The notes beneath the pieces were generated by a model. The model worked only from the letters and a program-made list of their open reading frames with translations, was not told the DNA's origin and made no database searches. A program made the position numbers and the translations under genes. A stretch of 64,000 nucleotides of DNA from Terana coerulea. Lineage: Eukaryota; Basidiomycota; Agaricomycetes; Polyporales; Phanerochaetaceae. The DNA lies in contig JAKOGH010000647.1 in NCBI GenBank assembly GCA_024811115.1, forward strand, positions 29,620 through 93,619, read 5' to 3'. Below, piece after piece: positions 20,631-33,244 of this stretch; the first letter of the stretch is position 1; the number at the start of each line of letters is the position of its first letter.

Positions 20631-20813
20631 GGGAAAGGGTGGGTTTCGATGGAATAGAAGAAGGTTGACTGTGAAAGGTCTGAAGAAGCAGACTTTAAGC
20701 CAAGGATGAGACGGCAAACAGAGGTGACCCACCTGGCTACTAGTAGCAAAAGAAAGAGAATGGTGCGGTTGCTCAGGAGCAACTGAAGACCAACTGATAT
20801 TAATCGTTTAGCA

Positions 20814-20819
20814 TTTATA
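20814..20819 (-). promoter_or_regulatory. TATA box of the 53-aa candidate
   Basis: GACTATAAATGC on the minus strand, about 185 bp upstream of the ATG at 20630. Confidence 0.4.
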
Positions 20820-20869
20820 GTCCCGTCCGCGAGCTCCGGTATCATCTCAATCAAACAAACCATCTACAA

Positions 20870-22508
20870 ACTATTGTTTGTCCACCAGTTATGGGAACAA
20901 GTGATTTCATTGTACAGCAAAGTACGGGCACCTCGCATCCCGAGCCCTTACAATGAGTCTTTACCCTCCAAAATGATAGACACACGTCTTACGCATCTGC
21001 CTATTTCACGACTGCAGTGTAGTGGCGTTGCATTTCATAGGCATAGCCGGCGCATAACAACAGGTTGAAAACCGGACTGCTGCTGATAATCTGTTGGAGG
21101 TGGACATTAGCACGAGTGACATATGCGTTCTTATGGCCGCTTACTGGTAACTGGACGACTGTGATTCGATGGACTGTGGACCACGTGCTTAAAATGAATT
21201 GAGCTAAGCGCGTGTAGTGGAGTGTATCAGTGTTTTCAACGAAAGCCCATAATAATTTCGTACTTTACACAGGCGTGCATTATGACACGTAAACAGCGTT
21301 TCGTGTGCTCGGTTTCATCATGCCCTATCTGTCTCCGGTTGTCAGACAAAATAGCGAGCTGAAGATGGTCCATAGCATGTTACGACAAAGAATATTCGGT
21401 GTGAAAATACACACGTTGCATCAATGCCTTAAGTAACGCTTGTGCTGCGCAGAACTAGGCTATCAACTCCAAACTAGCTCGGAGATAAATCCCCCGGTTA
21501 CTCGCAAAGCCACTCGCCCTATGCACGGGATTATGGAAAGCTCTGAAGCGAGTCTTCAGCGTGGGAGTCTGCAACTTCTGGGAGGCAGCGCAGCAACGGA
21601 ACCATCGGGGCCCAGCCTGGATCTGCCTTGGGATCTGTTGGGGATGCCAGGGAGCTGAGGCCTGAGGTCGAACGACGACAAGAGCGTAATCAAATGGGAT
21701 TACGGCTATAGCCTATAGAGCATAGTATCAGAGTCACCCTCCACTCCTTGGTCTCACACAGGTCTCACATACTGTAGTCTCGAGACTGGCATAGCAAAGG
21801 GGTTGAAGATGGGATATCTCTGGATGCAGATACGCACTTTCACTGACTGGAGTTTATTCCTACGGCATATCCTTATGTTGCTTCCGAATAAGTCGGAAAA
21901 CACGACGCTTTGGGCTGTTGCTCCCCCTTCCAGGGACACTCCACAGAGCTCCTCCTCGAGCTCGTTAGGGTCGTCAGAGCATGCGTTTAGCGGAAAACAC
22001 GTGTGGGCCTAGGCGAGGACTCTTAGCATGGTAGCAGGCTGAAATTTCCGAATCCGCACAGTGGCTCCGGAACGCCCCAGTACGCTCCTGGACTGATCTT
22101 CTCTTTGTTCTGCGCTGCATGCCATTGCAACGTCCAGTACAGTACGCTGTGTTGTATAATGAGACTTGGAGTTGGATTCGATATGCGAGAGAGTCTGCAG
22201 CCTCGTAGTTTCGGGCGGAGGACGTCCGACCGGAAGGCAGGTACGTGGCAGTGGCGAGGAGAGCTTGGGGAAGGCTTCCATTCCTGATTGGGGAATTTGA
22301 TGTAAGCGCTTGGGGTATTGGCAGCGAAGCGACGGAGACGCCCATGTTCTCCCCATAAAAATGTCTGACAGCCAATGGATTCCTCGCTCTTTCGCCTCCT
22401 CTTCTTCTCCCCAGCCATACCCTCCTCCTCGGTCCTGTCCAAGAGGGTATTGTAGTCGAGGACATTCAGGTTTTCCATTTTCTTGCTTTCCTTACCACGC
22501 CAGACAAT
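20870..22508. other. Gene-poor spacer upstream of the desaturase
   Basis: About 1.6 kb with no recognisable domain on either strand. The last few hundred bases include a CT-rich stretch (about 22370-22500) that looks like promoter and leader of the desaturase gene. Confidence 0.4.
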
Positions 22509-24234
22509 ATGAAGACGACCACCGCCAACGGTCGGGTCACCGTCGAGCAGGCTCCGTTCGTTATCCCCGACTTGGCCATCAAGGATCTCCTTGGCGCCAT
22601 CCCGTACGTTTCTATCCCCGTCCCTCGACACAGCGACGTTGTTACTGACAATCTGGTGGTATTGCAGCAAGCACTGCTTTGAGCGGTCCGCGCTGAGGTC
22701 CTCGCTCTACGTGTATGTCTTCCCTCCCATTCGGACGCGTCAAGCACGCTGACACGTCGACGCTAGCATTTGGGATTTCGCTCTCGTCACCGCGATCTAC
22801 AAGACCGCGGCATTCCTCGACACCTTCATCACTCCTGAGTATCTGAGCCTCCCGAGTCCCTATTTGTACACGCTCGCTCGTTTCGCGCTTTGGTCGCTCT
22901 ATGCTTTCGGCAACGGTCTCGTCATGACCGGTCTCTGGGTCCTCGCTCACGAGTGTGGTCACCAAGCCTTCTCCGAGTCGAAGCTCATCAACAACTCTGT
23001 TGGCTGGGTTCTTCACTCCGCGTACGTCCCGTAACCTGCTATCGTGAACAGCGTAAACTATAACACGTGTTTTTGCAGTCTCGGTGTTCCCTACCACTCG
23101 TGGCGCATCTCTCACGCCAAGCACCACGCCTCCACTGCGCATATGTCCCAGGACCAGGTCTTCGTCCCCAAGACGCGTTCCCAGCAAGGCTTGCCTGAGT
23201 TTGACCCAGCCAAGGAGAACCTCGAAGGCTCTAGCGTCACGACAGAAGTCATGAACGAACTCTGGGAGGCCATTGGTGATAGCCCTCTTAGTGCCACTAT
23301 TGGTGCCGCCGGTTACCTGGTATGTCTTTGTGCCTGTGCCTGCCTGGAATACAAGCTTATCTCTTTATCCTGATTAGCTGGTCGGCTGGCCGCTGTACTT
23401 GTTCACAAACGCATCTGGTCAGAAGCGCTATCCCAAAGGAAGCAACCGTCAGTCATATTCATGTTCGATCGCACAACTTGCTCAACGACCATGATAGACT
23501 TCAACCCCAGCTCGACCATCTTCTCCCCTCACCAATTCGGTCAAATCATTCTTTCCGATGTCGGTGTGATCCTCTGGGCCTTCGCTGTCGGCGCTGCCAT
23601 CTACAACTACGGTTTCGCGAATGTTTTCCGCCTGTACCTTGCCCCCTACCTCTGGTACGCTTGAGCTTTATCCTGGTTTCCCACTACCCCAACTCACCGA
23701 TTTGTGCTCTAGGGTCAACCACTGGCTTATTCTGATCACGTTCCTTCAGCACACCGACCCCTACCTGCCCCACTACCGCGCTTCGGAGTTCACTTTCCCT
23801 CGCGGCGCTCTTTCGACTCTCGACCGTAACCTGCTCGGCAACCTCGGCAGCTTCATGGGCTGGATCGGCGCCTGCACCACTCACGGTATCTCCGAGACCC
23901 ACGTTCTTCACCACGTTTCCAGCAAGATTCCTCACTACCATGCGTAAGCCTTATGCCAGACTTAACGGATCAAGGTTATTGACAGGTTACATATAGATGG
24001 GAAGCTGCTGCTGCCCTTCGTCGTCGCCTCACGCAAGCCGGCATCAAGCTGGAGGGCAAGCCCAGTAGCTGGGGTGAGATGTACCGCGTTTTCCGGGAGT
24101 GCAAGTTCGTAGAGGACGAGGGCGACATTCTCTTCTACAAGAACGCCCGCGGCCTTGCCGCCACACGCCCCGTCTTCCCCGACCACAGCGCCAGCGACTC
24201 TGGCGTTGAGGTTGACACCGGCAAGGAGCTTTAG
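22509..24234 (+). CDS. Delta-12 fatty acid desaturase (oleate to linoleate)
   Basis: ER membrane di-iron desaturase of the FAD2 type that adds the delta-12 double bond to oleoyl chains. All three histidine boxes are visible: AHECGHQAFSESK (box 1), WRISHAKHHAST (box 2) and ISETHVLHHVSSKIPHYHA (box 3). About seven introns are spliced; the first follows DLLGAIP and the last follows PHYHA. Hydrophobic segments flank the boxes (TLARFALWSLYAFGNGLV; ILWAFAVGAAIYNYGF) as in the four-helix desaturase topology. The start at 22509 gives MKTTTANGRVTVEQAPFVIP, a normal N-terminus for this family. The likely product is linoleate for membrane lipids and oxylipin signals. A delta-15 or bifunctional activity cannot be excluded from sequence alone. 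Confidence 0.93.
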
Positions 24235-24940
24235 ATCTGCGCTCTGCACTCTCTCCTTGTCCTATGGCCACTTTTCAAGTCTCGCGGTCGCATTGCATAT
24301 TCTCGGTCTCTTTGGATCCTTGCATGGTTTTGGTACGGCCGCACATTGCTTGTGTGTTGCCTAGACCAGTAAGGCTCGAACGTCGGTTTCGGGCCCGGAA
24401 AAGCTCGTGTGTGGTGTATGCCGCGCTGAGCGACGCTGTATAGTAGAATGGGTTGGTGGGGCGGTGTTAGATTCGTTTAAACCGTAGAGTCATCCGTAGA
24501 CATGCAATCCGAGATTGCGTTCCCTGCTCAAAGCTACTGGTGTGAAGCGTCTGTTGTTTTTGAGGGATGCGCATAGGCGCTAGCATGTCCCTCCGACTTC
24601 CAACCACATCCTCGAACTAAAACGCCACGACTTCGCACTGCGGTCCACAAGCCTTGAAGCTTGAAGTTGGAAGCATGAGAGTTTCGTTTCGTTGCGAACC
24701 CAGTCGATTTACGCTCAGGGCTCGGTGGCGGCCTGGTGGCGGCATGTGCAGATCATCCCACAGATCAGCCGCTGCGGTGGCGAGCCGCGAGCGCTGTCCT
24801 CACTCAAGACCAAACGTCCACGGGGCCCTGTGTAATAATTATATATGCAGCATATGATTTCGCGCTATACATATTTGGGTTTCAAAACTCTCTTTCATCG
24901 GTTATAGATCCCGCCCAGCCTACCGAATACATATGATCTT
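24235..24940. other. Spacer, 3' of desaturase and promoter of the acyl-CoA dehydrogenase
   Basis: No coding segment with recognisable motifs. A TATA box closes this stretch. Confidence 0.45.
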
Positions 24941-24943
24941 CCG

Positions 24944-24950
24944 TATAAAG
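24944..24950 (+). promoter_or_regulatory. TATA box of the AidB-like gene
   Basis: CCGTATAAAGCC lies about 70 bp upstream of the ATG at 25015. Confidence 0.45.
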
Positions 24951-25014
24951 CCCCCGCCCACAAGAGGCCTTGGCGGGATGGTCACTTCAGTCCGGACAAC
25001 GAACCCCTGCCGCC

Positions 25015-27272
25015 ATGCGCGTTGAAGAGGGTTTCCAGCCGGTGAGCACGCCTTGTATCTATCCTCTGAGAACTGGTCTGACCCAAAGGTTGAGCTTAGA
25101 CACCGTATAGGGAGGGCAATCCGTACACGGCAGACACAGTCTTACCAAGCTTGCTCAAGCGACTCTTGCCTGAGGAGGTGCTTCCGGAAATCCATACAGA
25201 CTTGGAACGGTTCGGCTCAGAGGTCTTAACCAGTGCGTTCCCGCTGTCTTTCTGTTATATTTAGCGAACCTTCAATTGTGTGCTGCACACTCAGCAATCC
25301 GGGGCCTCAGCCAGAAATGCACGGAACCGCGGCTCGTGCAGTACGACCATTGGGGGCGGCGCATCGACGAACTGCAGACGTCCGAAGGCTGGCGAGGCCT
25401 CAAGGCCAAGATGCAGGAAGAGGGCGTCATTGGCATTGTCTACGAGCGCAAGTATAGGGAGTTCAGCCGCGTATATGGCTTTGCGAAGTCGCTGCTTGCT
25501 ACGGGTGATTCCAGCGTGGTCAGTTGGTTGGCTATTCCAGGGTTTAGAGGATATGACTGACCTGTGTGATAAAGATCCTCTGTCCATTTGCGATGACGGA
25601 CGGCTCAGCGCGCGGTGAGTGTTGTTGCATATCCATCGATGGGGGCTGGTGTTGAAACAAACAGTGATTGAGACTCACGGCACACCGGATATGCGCAGAG
25701 ACGTGCTTTCACGTCTGATAAGGTCCGCAGGAATCGCCGTGCATGTGTAATCGGGTTCACTGAGTGCATATATTGCAGTCGAACTCCCACTGTCGCCTTT
25801 ACTGCAGGCCAGTGGATGACTGAGGTGCGCTGCCAGTTATGGATACGGTTTTCATAGCTTGCTCACTGTGGTCCTGCAGCGTCCAGGCGGATCCGACGTA
25901 TCCCAGACCGAAACCGTTGCGACACCAGTACCAAATGCCACGAGCCCATACGGCCCGGTGTACTCCATCAACGGCTTCAAGTGGTTCTCCAGCGCGACGG
26001 ACAGCGACGTCGCCGTTGCGCTCGCGCGCACAGGCCCGCCGGGCTCCGGCTCGCGCGGCCTCTCGCTATTCATGATTCCCCTACGCCGCCCGTTCATCCG
26101 CCCGCCATCTGCCACGCGCCCGCCGGTGCTGACGAACCACATCCGGGTGCATCGGCTGAAGAACAAGGTCGGCACGAAGATCCTGCCGACCGCGGAGCTC
26201 GCGCTGGACGGCGCCGAGGCGTACCGCATTGGCGCGCCGGGCGACGGCGTGCGGCTCATCGCACCCGTGCTGAACATTACGCGCGTGCACTCGGCGGTGT
26301 CGTCCGTTGGGTACATGCGCAAGTGCCTCGCGGCGGCGACGGCGTACGCGGGTGTGCGTACCATTGGCGGTGGGGCGCAGTTCCTGAAGGACAATGCGCT
26401 GCACGTTGCGGAGCTCGCGAAGGCGAACCTCGTGTACCGCGCATTGACGCATATGGTGTTTTCGGGGCGGTACTGTTGCTGGGGAAGATGGAGTGCGGAA
26501 GCGCGACGAAGGAAGAGGAGTTGTGCTTACGGCTGCTGACACCGGCGGTGAAGGCATTTGCGGCGGACAGAGCGAGTGGCGTGATGGAGGAGTGCATGGC
26601 CGCCCTTGGAGGACAAGGGTACATGGAGGAGACCGGCTTTGGAACGTGAGTCCCACTGTAATCGGTTTTCGCTCGCTAAACTGACATCTACTGTAGTGCG
26701 ATTAAAGACGGCTTGGTAGAGAAGATCTGGGAGGGTACTGTTACAGTTCTATCTTTGGACATAGTCAGAGCCGCCTCGAAGCCGGGGGTGCTTCAGGCCT
26801 TTGTCGATGTGAGTGACAATGTTTCACCAGCCGTTGAAACCTCGCTAAGTCTTCGTAGTGGGCCAATACCGTCATTTCTGCCTTCCCATCATCCCGAAAG
26901 CATCAGCTCTCTGAACAATTAAGCACGCTGCGCGCCGCCATCGATCATGTCGTCGAAGCGTACAAGCCTCCAATTCCCGTGCTCGTCCCTCGGCCAGCCC
27001 TCTTCCTCTTGTCCTACACCGCCTCCGCGCTGTACCTCCTCGAACATGCGATCTGGGCAGTCATCACGAGCCAGGCTACCGCAGCAGTCGACGTTGAGGT
27101 CTTCCGCCGCTGGGTGGATGAAGGCGGACTGGGTGTTGCAGTCGAGGATGTACGTCGAGCGAGGGACGCCGGAGCCGACAGGTCCGCATTGGACAGCCAG
27201 ATTGTTTATGGCGTCTCGTCTCAGGCTCAAAAGGTGAGCTCTATGGAAGAATACTCTCTTGCCCGACTCTAG
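25015..27272 (+). CDS. AidB-like acyl-CoA dehydrogenase family flavoprotein; frame break near 26460
   Basis: A FAD enzyme of the acyl-CoA dehydrogenase superfamily, closest in motif pattern to bacterial AidB and its fungal relatives. In order: LVQYDHWGRRIDELQTSEGW (AidB-type N-terminal domain), CPFAMTDGSARV, WMTERPGGSDVSQTE (FAD-contact loop), GFKWFSSATDSDVAVALA, HRLKNKVGTKILPTAELALD, ALGGQGYMEETGFG and VEKIWEGTVTVLSLDIVR. The substrate is unknown: AidB proteins bind DNA in bacteria, while fungal members may act on branched acyl-CoAs. About seven introns. After LTHMVF the frame must change inside a TTTT run (26459-26462) to reach GAVLLLGKMECG; one more T restores it, so an assembly indel is the simplest cause. 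The end could be at 27272 or a short spliced exon later. Confidence 0.8.
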
Positions 27273-27739
27273 AGCCCCTTTGCTGGCTGTGTATGTTTAC
27301 AAAGATCTCGTCTGTACCGCCTTTTATTCATTGCTATAGCTCGTGAGTGGTGAGCGCATTGCGCTATATGTGCCTATTCACGACGTGACTGACATATTAT
27401 GCAGTATTTATGGCTTATTTTTGCTCATGTCGTTCAGCAGTTGAGATTTGAGATTTTCAGCATCTTTCGGTTCCCCGTATCGCGCAACGCTCAGAACGCT
27501 GGTTCTCGTCGGCGCTCGTGTGTACGCCATCTACCACGATGCATGAACCTAGTATTACCCGCAAAGCTTCAGAAGAAGTCGGTAAACAGCACGCAATGTA
27601 TTCTCTCATCACGTCGTCAGCACAATGCGTAAATATACCACATACATCAAACCAATCAAATAATCGCATCCCCCAGCCCCTCGAGTATCAACTTCCTGAC
27701 ACAATGCAGGTACAGAATACAAAACCGCAGTGACGGCGA
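27273..27739. other. Convergent intergenic region
   Basis: 3' flanks of the AidB-like gene (plus) and the secreted-protein gene (minus). No coding potential recognised. Confidence 0.45.
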
Positions 27740-28645
27740 TTAAGAGAGAGCCACGGTGAAAGTCTGTACGAAAATCTTCAGTAAAGTTATTCAATGGCGT
27801 CAGTGGAAGGGGCATACCACTATCTCAGCGGCGCCGCCAAGCTGATTAATGAAAGAAGAAGGCTCGGCGGACAGTACAAAGTAGTCAGTGAACTCGTCGT
27901 ATAGGATGGTGATGGCGGGTTTGGCTGACAGGCGGGAATGACACATAGTTAGCCATGCGGTCGACCATCCTCAAGTAGGTTCACTTACAACCATCGCTGT
28001 TGACCCAGTTAGCGACCAGAGTACCCCCGTTGTAACTCCAGATGGCGCTTTCCGACAAAGGGTTCGGCCGCCCGATAGGTACGTTCACATTGGTGAACTC
28101 GTTGGGTACGTTTTGAGGGGTTGCCCCAGGCGAAGCTGTTCACGACATCACACTTGAGTTATATGATACGGAGCATGCACAGATGGCTTACTCTGGGAAG
28201 TGTAGCTGAGATAGTTCCATTGCCCGTTCGTAGGCGTAATATCAGCGTTGTTGATCAAACCCTGGATCCCTCCAATGTAGGGATAGTTTGGGTCGCAATT
28301 CTGTTGGTAGGAGTGCGTTTCGTGAGTAGCATACCAATAATGTACTGGAGCACTCACCGTGCACAGTAGATTGAAGATAGCACCGTTGCATGTATCAAAG
28401 TTGACGAGCGCAGCAGCGTTGGGGTCGATAGTGTAGCCGGACGAGGTATCGCCAGCGGGACCGCCATAGGCATTGCTGAGATAGCCGTTGAGTACCCCAT
28501 CGGCAGAGGTTACCCGGATAAGGCCGCCGTTCACTGTGATGCATCCCTGGGTGGATTCCGTCTTTGGAGCAGGAACTGCGAGGGAAACGGTCAAGAGAGA
28601 AGAAGCTACCATAACAGTGAGGGTTGTGCGAAGAAGAGAAAACAT
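27740..28645 (-). CDS. Secreted protein of unknown function
   Basis: Not recognised. The N-terminus MFSLLRTTLTVMVASSLLTV is a clear signal peptide, with cleavage likely after the SLAVPA segment. The mature part includes TQGCITVNGGLIRVTSADG, NAYGGPAGDTSSGYTID and FDTCNGAIFNLLCT, then NCDPNYPYIGGIQGLINNAD, GTLVANWVNSDG and ITILYDEFTDYFVLSAE. At least four introns, each about 50 bp, keep the frame to the stop at 27742-27740, giving roughly 235 residues. Four spaced Cys suggest disulfides. It may be a member of a basidiomycete-restricted secreted family; no catalytic motif is visible. Confidence 0.7.
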
Positions 28646-29540
28646 CGTATATGAACGCGGCTTCCGAATGGCGGGAGGTGTTGTGCATGCACTATCTTAG
28701 GGATGGCCTTGCTTAAATACCGACATTGTGGTGGCTGTCCGCATTAAGCAGAGACTTGGGCACGATCAATACGACCCACAGAATCCGTGGTTGACGGAGA
28801 AATCGGAAGGAGAAGCCAGGTGAAGGGGAGTTGGAACCGGTCCTGAACACATAGTCACGGAAGCCCACCAAGTACCGGTGGCATGATTATCGTTTTGCTT
28901 CGTAGGATTCACCGTGAGGCATCGCATTCTCCCAAAAAGCGCTAAGAAGCGAGGCGCCCCCTGAGCGAATCCCGGTGGCCTTCGGGGCCAGGCATGTCTT
29001 CGGTCTGCACCGCAAATGACCGACGAACACCTGCTGGTTTCACTGTGAGCTGCACACGATGCACCCCGGAATTATCATTTTCAACGGCAGGGCCTGACGT
29101 GCCGGCGAACCTACGACCAGGAAAAGACAGCAAAGTATGACAAGCATGCCCTGGGCGTGTAGGAGAGGCTCACACCACACCTGACCTCTTTCCTGATTTG
29201 CAATGTGTAGACAAAAATTTCGTTTAGTCGGCTGGTGTATAGGGGGGTAGCACGCAGCGCACCTTGTTCTGACCGTTATGGAGTTATGTGTGGTGTTCAA
29301 TGTCGCATACCAAGAAACGACGGGCCCCACACGGTGTCACACCGATACTATTCCAGGTGCAGCAGCTGTGCTATACGTAAGAAATGAACGTCTGACAGCG
29401 CAGATGCTTGTACCTTTCTAAGTAGCCATGAATACTTAGTCTTGATAGTCAAGGATTTCCCGTAATCAGCCGGGATATGTTTCGATACAACAATTCGCTA
29501 CCGATACAACCTGATTGATTACCGCTCCTTTCTTTATGAT
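28646..29540. other. Spacer with no recognisable gene
   Basis: About 0.9 kb. It holds the promoter of the secreted-protein gene (a weak GGTATTTAAGC near 28715 on the minus strand) and the 3' side of the Nas2 gene. A 63-codon minus-strand ORF at 28942-29133 has no recognisable features. Confidence 0.4.
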
Positions 29541-30315
29541 TCACGCCGAAGTGAAAGGCACGATATGACATCTGTAATTCGGAACTGTAGTGTTGAAGAA
29601 TAGAAATATTCAGAAGACATACCCCAACAGACCACGACCTCCCCACCCTTTCCTTGGTACCAGTGTCAAAGTAACAACTTGATCGTCAGCACGGAGGATT
29701 TGGATGGCAACCTCGCGCTGGAATACCGGGTATGAGGGAATGTAACTGATGAGGAGAGTAACACATACGTTCTCATGAGTAGCGACTAAAGGCGCGAGTG
29801 CCTGCAGAGACCCAGAGGTTAACGAGGACTTCGTCAAGCTGCCGAATGCTAATATGAGGTCCTCTCTCAGTAGACCCTATCCAGAGCGAGTGAGAAACCT
29901 TCAAGCCAAAACTTGCATCGATGCTTACAGCAGTTGCAGCAGGGCTTCCTGGAGCCACGCCATCCACCTTGGCAAATGGGTGAAGTCCTGAAGGATCTGG
30001 AACTTCTGCCTGGGGTGACTCCACTGCAAGCTTCGGGTCATATACGCCTTGCAAGCCCTTGGCAATCGCGTCCGTAACATCCCTGAGATCGTTGCGAAGT
30101 TCGATTATTCGGACCCGAGCATGCCTAACCTCCCACACATCGATGTCTGCTCTTGGAAAGCCTTCATGATCAACGAGAGGGGATTGCATAGTTACATTGT
30201 TGGTTTGCAGTACGGAGGCTTGCGCGTCGATTTCAGCCTCTATTGCGTCCTTGCGAGACATGAGTGCGCGAACCTGGTCAGCAGGCGATTGTCTTTTTGG
30301 TAGCTCCATTCCCAT
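29541..30315 (-). CDS. NAS2: 26S proteasome assembly chaperone Nas2/PSMD9
   Basis: Chaperone for assembly of the proteasome regulatory particle base (binds the Rpt5 C-terminus). The N-terminal part is helical: LMSRKDAIEAEIDAQASVLQ and DIDVWEVRHARVRIIELRND. A PDZ-like domain follows: PFAKVDGVAPGSPAATAG, LLREDLILAFGSLTKSSLTS, then REVAIQILRADDQVVTLTLV and the family-typical end RKGWGGRGLLGCHIVPF. Three introns are needed: after SPAATA, after VATHEN, and after GRGLLG, the last giving the proper terminus and a stop at 29543-29541. The total of about 225 residues fits the family. It is divergent from ALG6, with 248 bp between start codons. Confidence 0.9.
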
Positions 30316-30563
30316 TGCAATACAGAAGACAGTAGATGCTATTTGCAGGCCTGACCTGTAATCGAAATAAGTGAAGGAGGAGGTATGAATGAGAGCGGCC
30401 GGAGTCGTCTTTCAGAGAGAGAGAGAGTTTAGGTTCGACAACCCTGTTTCGGGGTTATCCACACAAAATACCGACGCGATGCAGCCTGTGTCCGCTGCAG
30501 CTGGCTGTGCGTGCAACTTCCCGACATCCTACTTGGCATTGCGTCTCATCTCATACACACTAG

Positions 30564-33244
30564 ATGGAGGACTTTCCAACCTTTGTTCCAACGGAAAGCT
30601 CGAACTCCAAACGGAATTCGCGGACTACTTCTTTCGCTTCCCGAGAATCTGCGCAAAACCTCTTCCCCACCGGCCGAATACCCAGAGCGCGAACTCCGAG
30701 TTCACTATACCGTCCTCCATCCAGTGGTGCGCGCAGCAACGGGTACGTGCTATTCTATTGATACCGCGATGAGATATTAGAATCAACGCACACCGCTAGG
30801 TCCGAGGCAGGCCGTTCAGATATACTAGCACCTGTCCCACTTAGGCATCTCACTTTACAACGGTCGGAAAGCCAGCACTGGCTTGGATCACCACCACTAT
30901 CTCCTGTGTCTGCAGTATCTCGAACACTTTCACCAATCTCTCATGTATCGCTATCTCCGACGTACACTAGGAAACGACACGGCTCTAGCTTTGGTTCGGT
31001 CGCAGAATCTGAACGGCACCAGTTCCCTGCTGCCACACACTCGCACCTACGGAGTATACCTGAATCGAAGTCAAGTGATGACGGAATAGGCCGGCGGTGG
31101 ATTCGTTGGATGCACAAACAAGGCCTGAAACATCGCGTCGTCCCACTCATTGTACTCGCCTCAGTGCTCCTCAAGTGGTGTACTGGGCTTGGGTCGTATT
31201 CTGGTGGGTTTTGAATTTGAGTTCCTCAATGGGGTTCTTACGCACTTGGGACAGGACAGGGGACCCCTCCTATGTATGGCGACTACGAAGCCCAGCGACA
31301 CTGGATGGAGTTGACTATTCACCTACCGTTCACGCAATGGTACACCTATGATTTGCAATATTGGGGTCTTGACTATCCCCCCTTGACCGCCTATGTATCC
31401 TGGATTTGCGGCGTTGTGTAAGTACACATAGTATGGCGCAGTCACGAATTCTGAAACGTATATTACAGGGGCTCTTGGCTACAGCCGTCTTGGTTTACCT
31501 TAGACCGGTCCAGGGGTGTAGAAACTCCGGAAAGCAAAGTTTACATGCGCACGACTGTACTGGCTTTTGACACCCTAGTTTATGTACCTGCCGTCATATA
31601 CTTCACTCACGCGTGGCAGGGGAATCGTTCGGTTAGAACGCAGGTGATACGCCTACATCCACATCATGCATTAATTGCTGACTCTCAATTATCAGCACAT
31701 TTCATTGCTTATCTCGCTATTGCAACCGGCTCTATTACTCATCGACTTCGGCCATTTCCAGTACAACTCGGTCATGCTAGGTAATATCCCTAGTATTCAA
31801 GCGGCAGTCTCCTACTCATGCGTGGTCTAGGTCTTACCGTCCTTTCTATCAGCTTCTTTGCGCGAGGCCGCGACTTACTCGGTGCGGTGTGCTTTGTGCT
31901 GAGCCTCGGGTTCAAGCAGATGGGATTGTACTATGCCCCGGCTATCGGCTCTTATCTTCTCGCCAAATGTTTGTCTCTCGGTCCTCGCAAAGGGTGAGTG
32001 TGATTCAACTGATTCTTACCCTTTGGTTCTCACCCATTTCTTCTATGAAGGCTGCAACTCTTCATACGACTAGGTCTGGTCACTACGGCGTCCTTTCTCA
32101 TGCTGTTCCTACCGTTCCTCCCACCCTTTGCCCCGTTATCGGCCATTCTCGACACTATAAGCCGTATCTTTCCCTTCCATCGAGGCTTGTTTGAGGACAA
32201 AGTCGCGAATTTCTGGTGCGCATCCAACGTCGTCTTGAAATGGAGACTCTGGCTATCGCGTGATACCTTGGTCAAGATGTCTACAGCGCTCACTGCCGTC
32301 GGATTCCTACCCAGTGTGATCGGCATGATCTATAAGGGCTACAAACTGGGCGCAGTCGCTCAAAACAACGAGAAAGCAAATAGCGGCGCCTCAACCTCTC
32401 ATTCTCCGCCTGCCCCTGTCCTACCTCTCTTGCCATACGCACTTTTGACTTCGTCTATGTCATTCTTCTTGTTCTCCTTCCAGGTCCATGAGAAGACGAT
32501 CCTTCTACCTCTTCTTCCCCTCACCCTCCTACTGTGCGGATCCTCGAGCCATTCTTTTACCTTCGAGTTGGGCGTTCTGGTCAATAATGTTGCTATGTTC
32601 AGGTAAGAACCCCACATATCTCGCTTATCACCTATTCTGAGGTGTCTCTCATAGTATGTGGCCGCTCCTAAAGCGAGATGGATTAGCCGTGCAATACCTT
32701 GCAATCACTATACTCTGGAATAGACTGATTGGATATAACCCTTTCAAGCTGGAAAAGCGGTCCGCCATTGGATACATTTCACTGGTACGATTTTTATTCC
32801 TATTCTGCAATCGAATTGTGGACGCTTACTGGGAATGGATAGGCCATCTACAGCACGTGTTTTGCACTACATGTCCTCGAGCCCCTCGCGCCACCGCCCG
32901 CACATCTCCCGGACCTCTATGCCGTCTTGAATGTATTGCTCAGCACTCCTGTCTTCGTCGTCACCTGGTTATGGTCAATCAAGCGTTCATTGGAGGTGGC
33001 GTGGAGTCTCGGTGGTATTGGATCCATATCCTCTGTCCCTGCGATACCACAATCACCTGTCGTCGACGGCCACAGTGCGGCATCTGATGCTGATAGTGCC
33101 CTTTCAACACCTATAGAGGGTGTCTCAACTAGTCTTGGGCTTATCTTGGACGACCGAGCTTCGCGTAGGAGAAGTATGGGTTACGCGCAAGGGAAGAAGT
33201 CGTCACTGAGGGCCGAAAGCTCTGGCTCAGGTGTCACTTCATAG
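30564..33244 (+). CDS. ALG6: Dolichyl-P-Glc:Man9GlcNAc2-PP-dolichol alpha-1,3-glucosyltransferase ALG6
   Basis: ER membrane GT57 enzyme that adds the first glucose to the lipid-linked N-glycan precursor. The lumenal catalytic loop is clear: [19 protein letters not shown] and [18 protein letters not shown]. Later blocks are [70 protein letters not shown] and [17 protein letters not shown], with about ten hydrophobic helices. The start at 30564 gives a long cytoplasmic Ser/Arg/Pro-rich N-terminus (about 140 residues) joined by one intron (30742-30799), after which the frame stays open through [16 protein letters not shown]. The C-terminus adds a Ser-rich tail. ALG8 is the main alternative, but the [13 protein letters not shown] pattern favours ALG6. 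Confidence 0.9.

Noticed and set aside
22023..23187. Long minus-strand ORFs opposite the desaturase 5' half
   Set aside because: They overlap exons whose histidine boxes are clear on the plus strand.
26081..26656. 191-codon minus-strand ORF rich in Arg/His/Pro
   Set aside because: Antisense to the central exon of the AidB-like gene.
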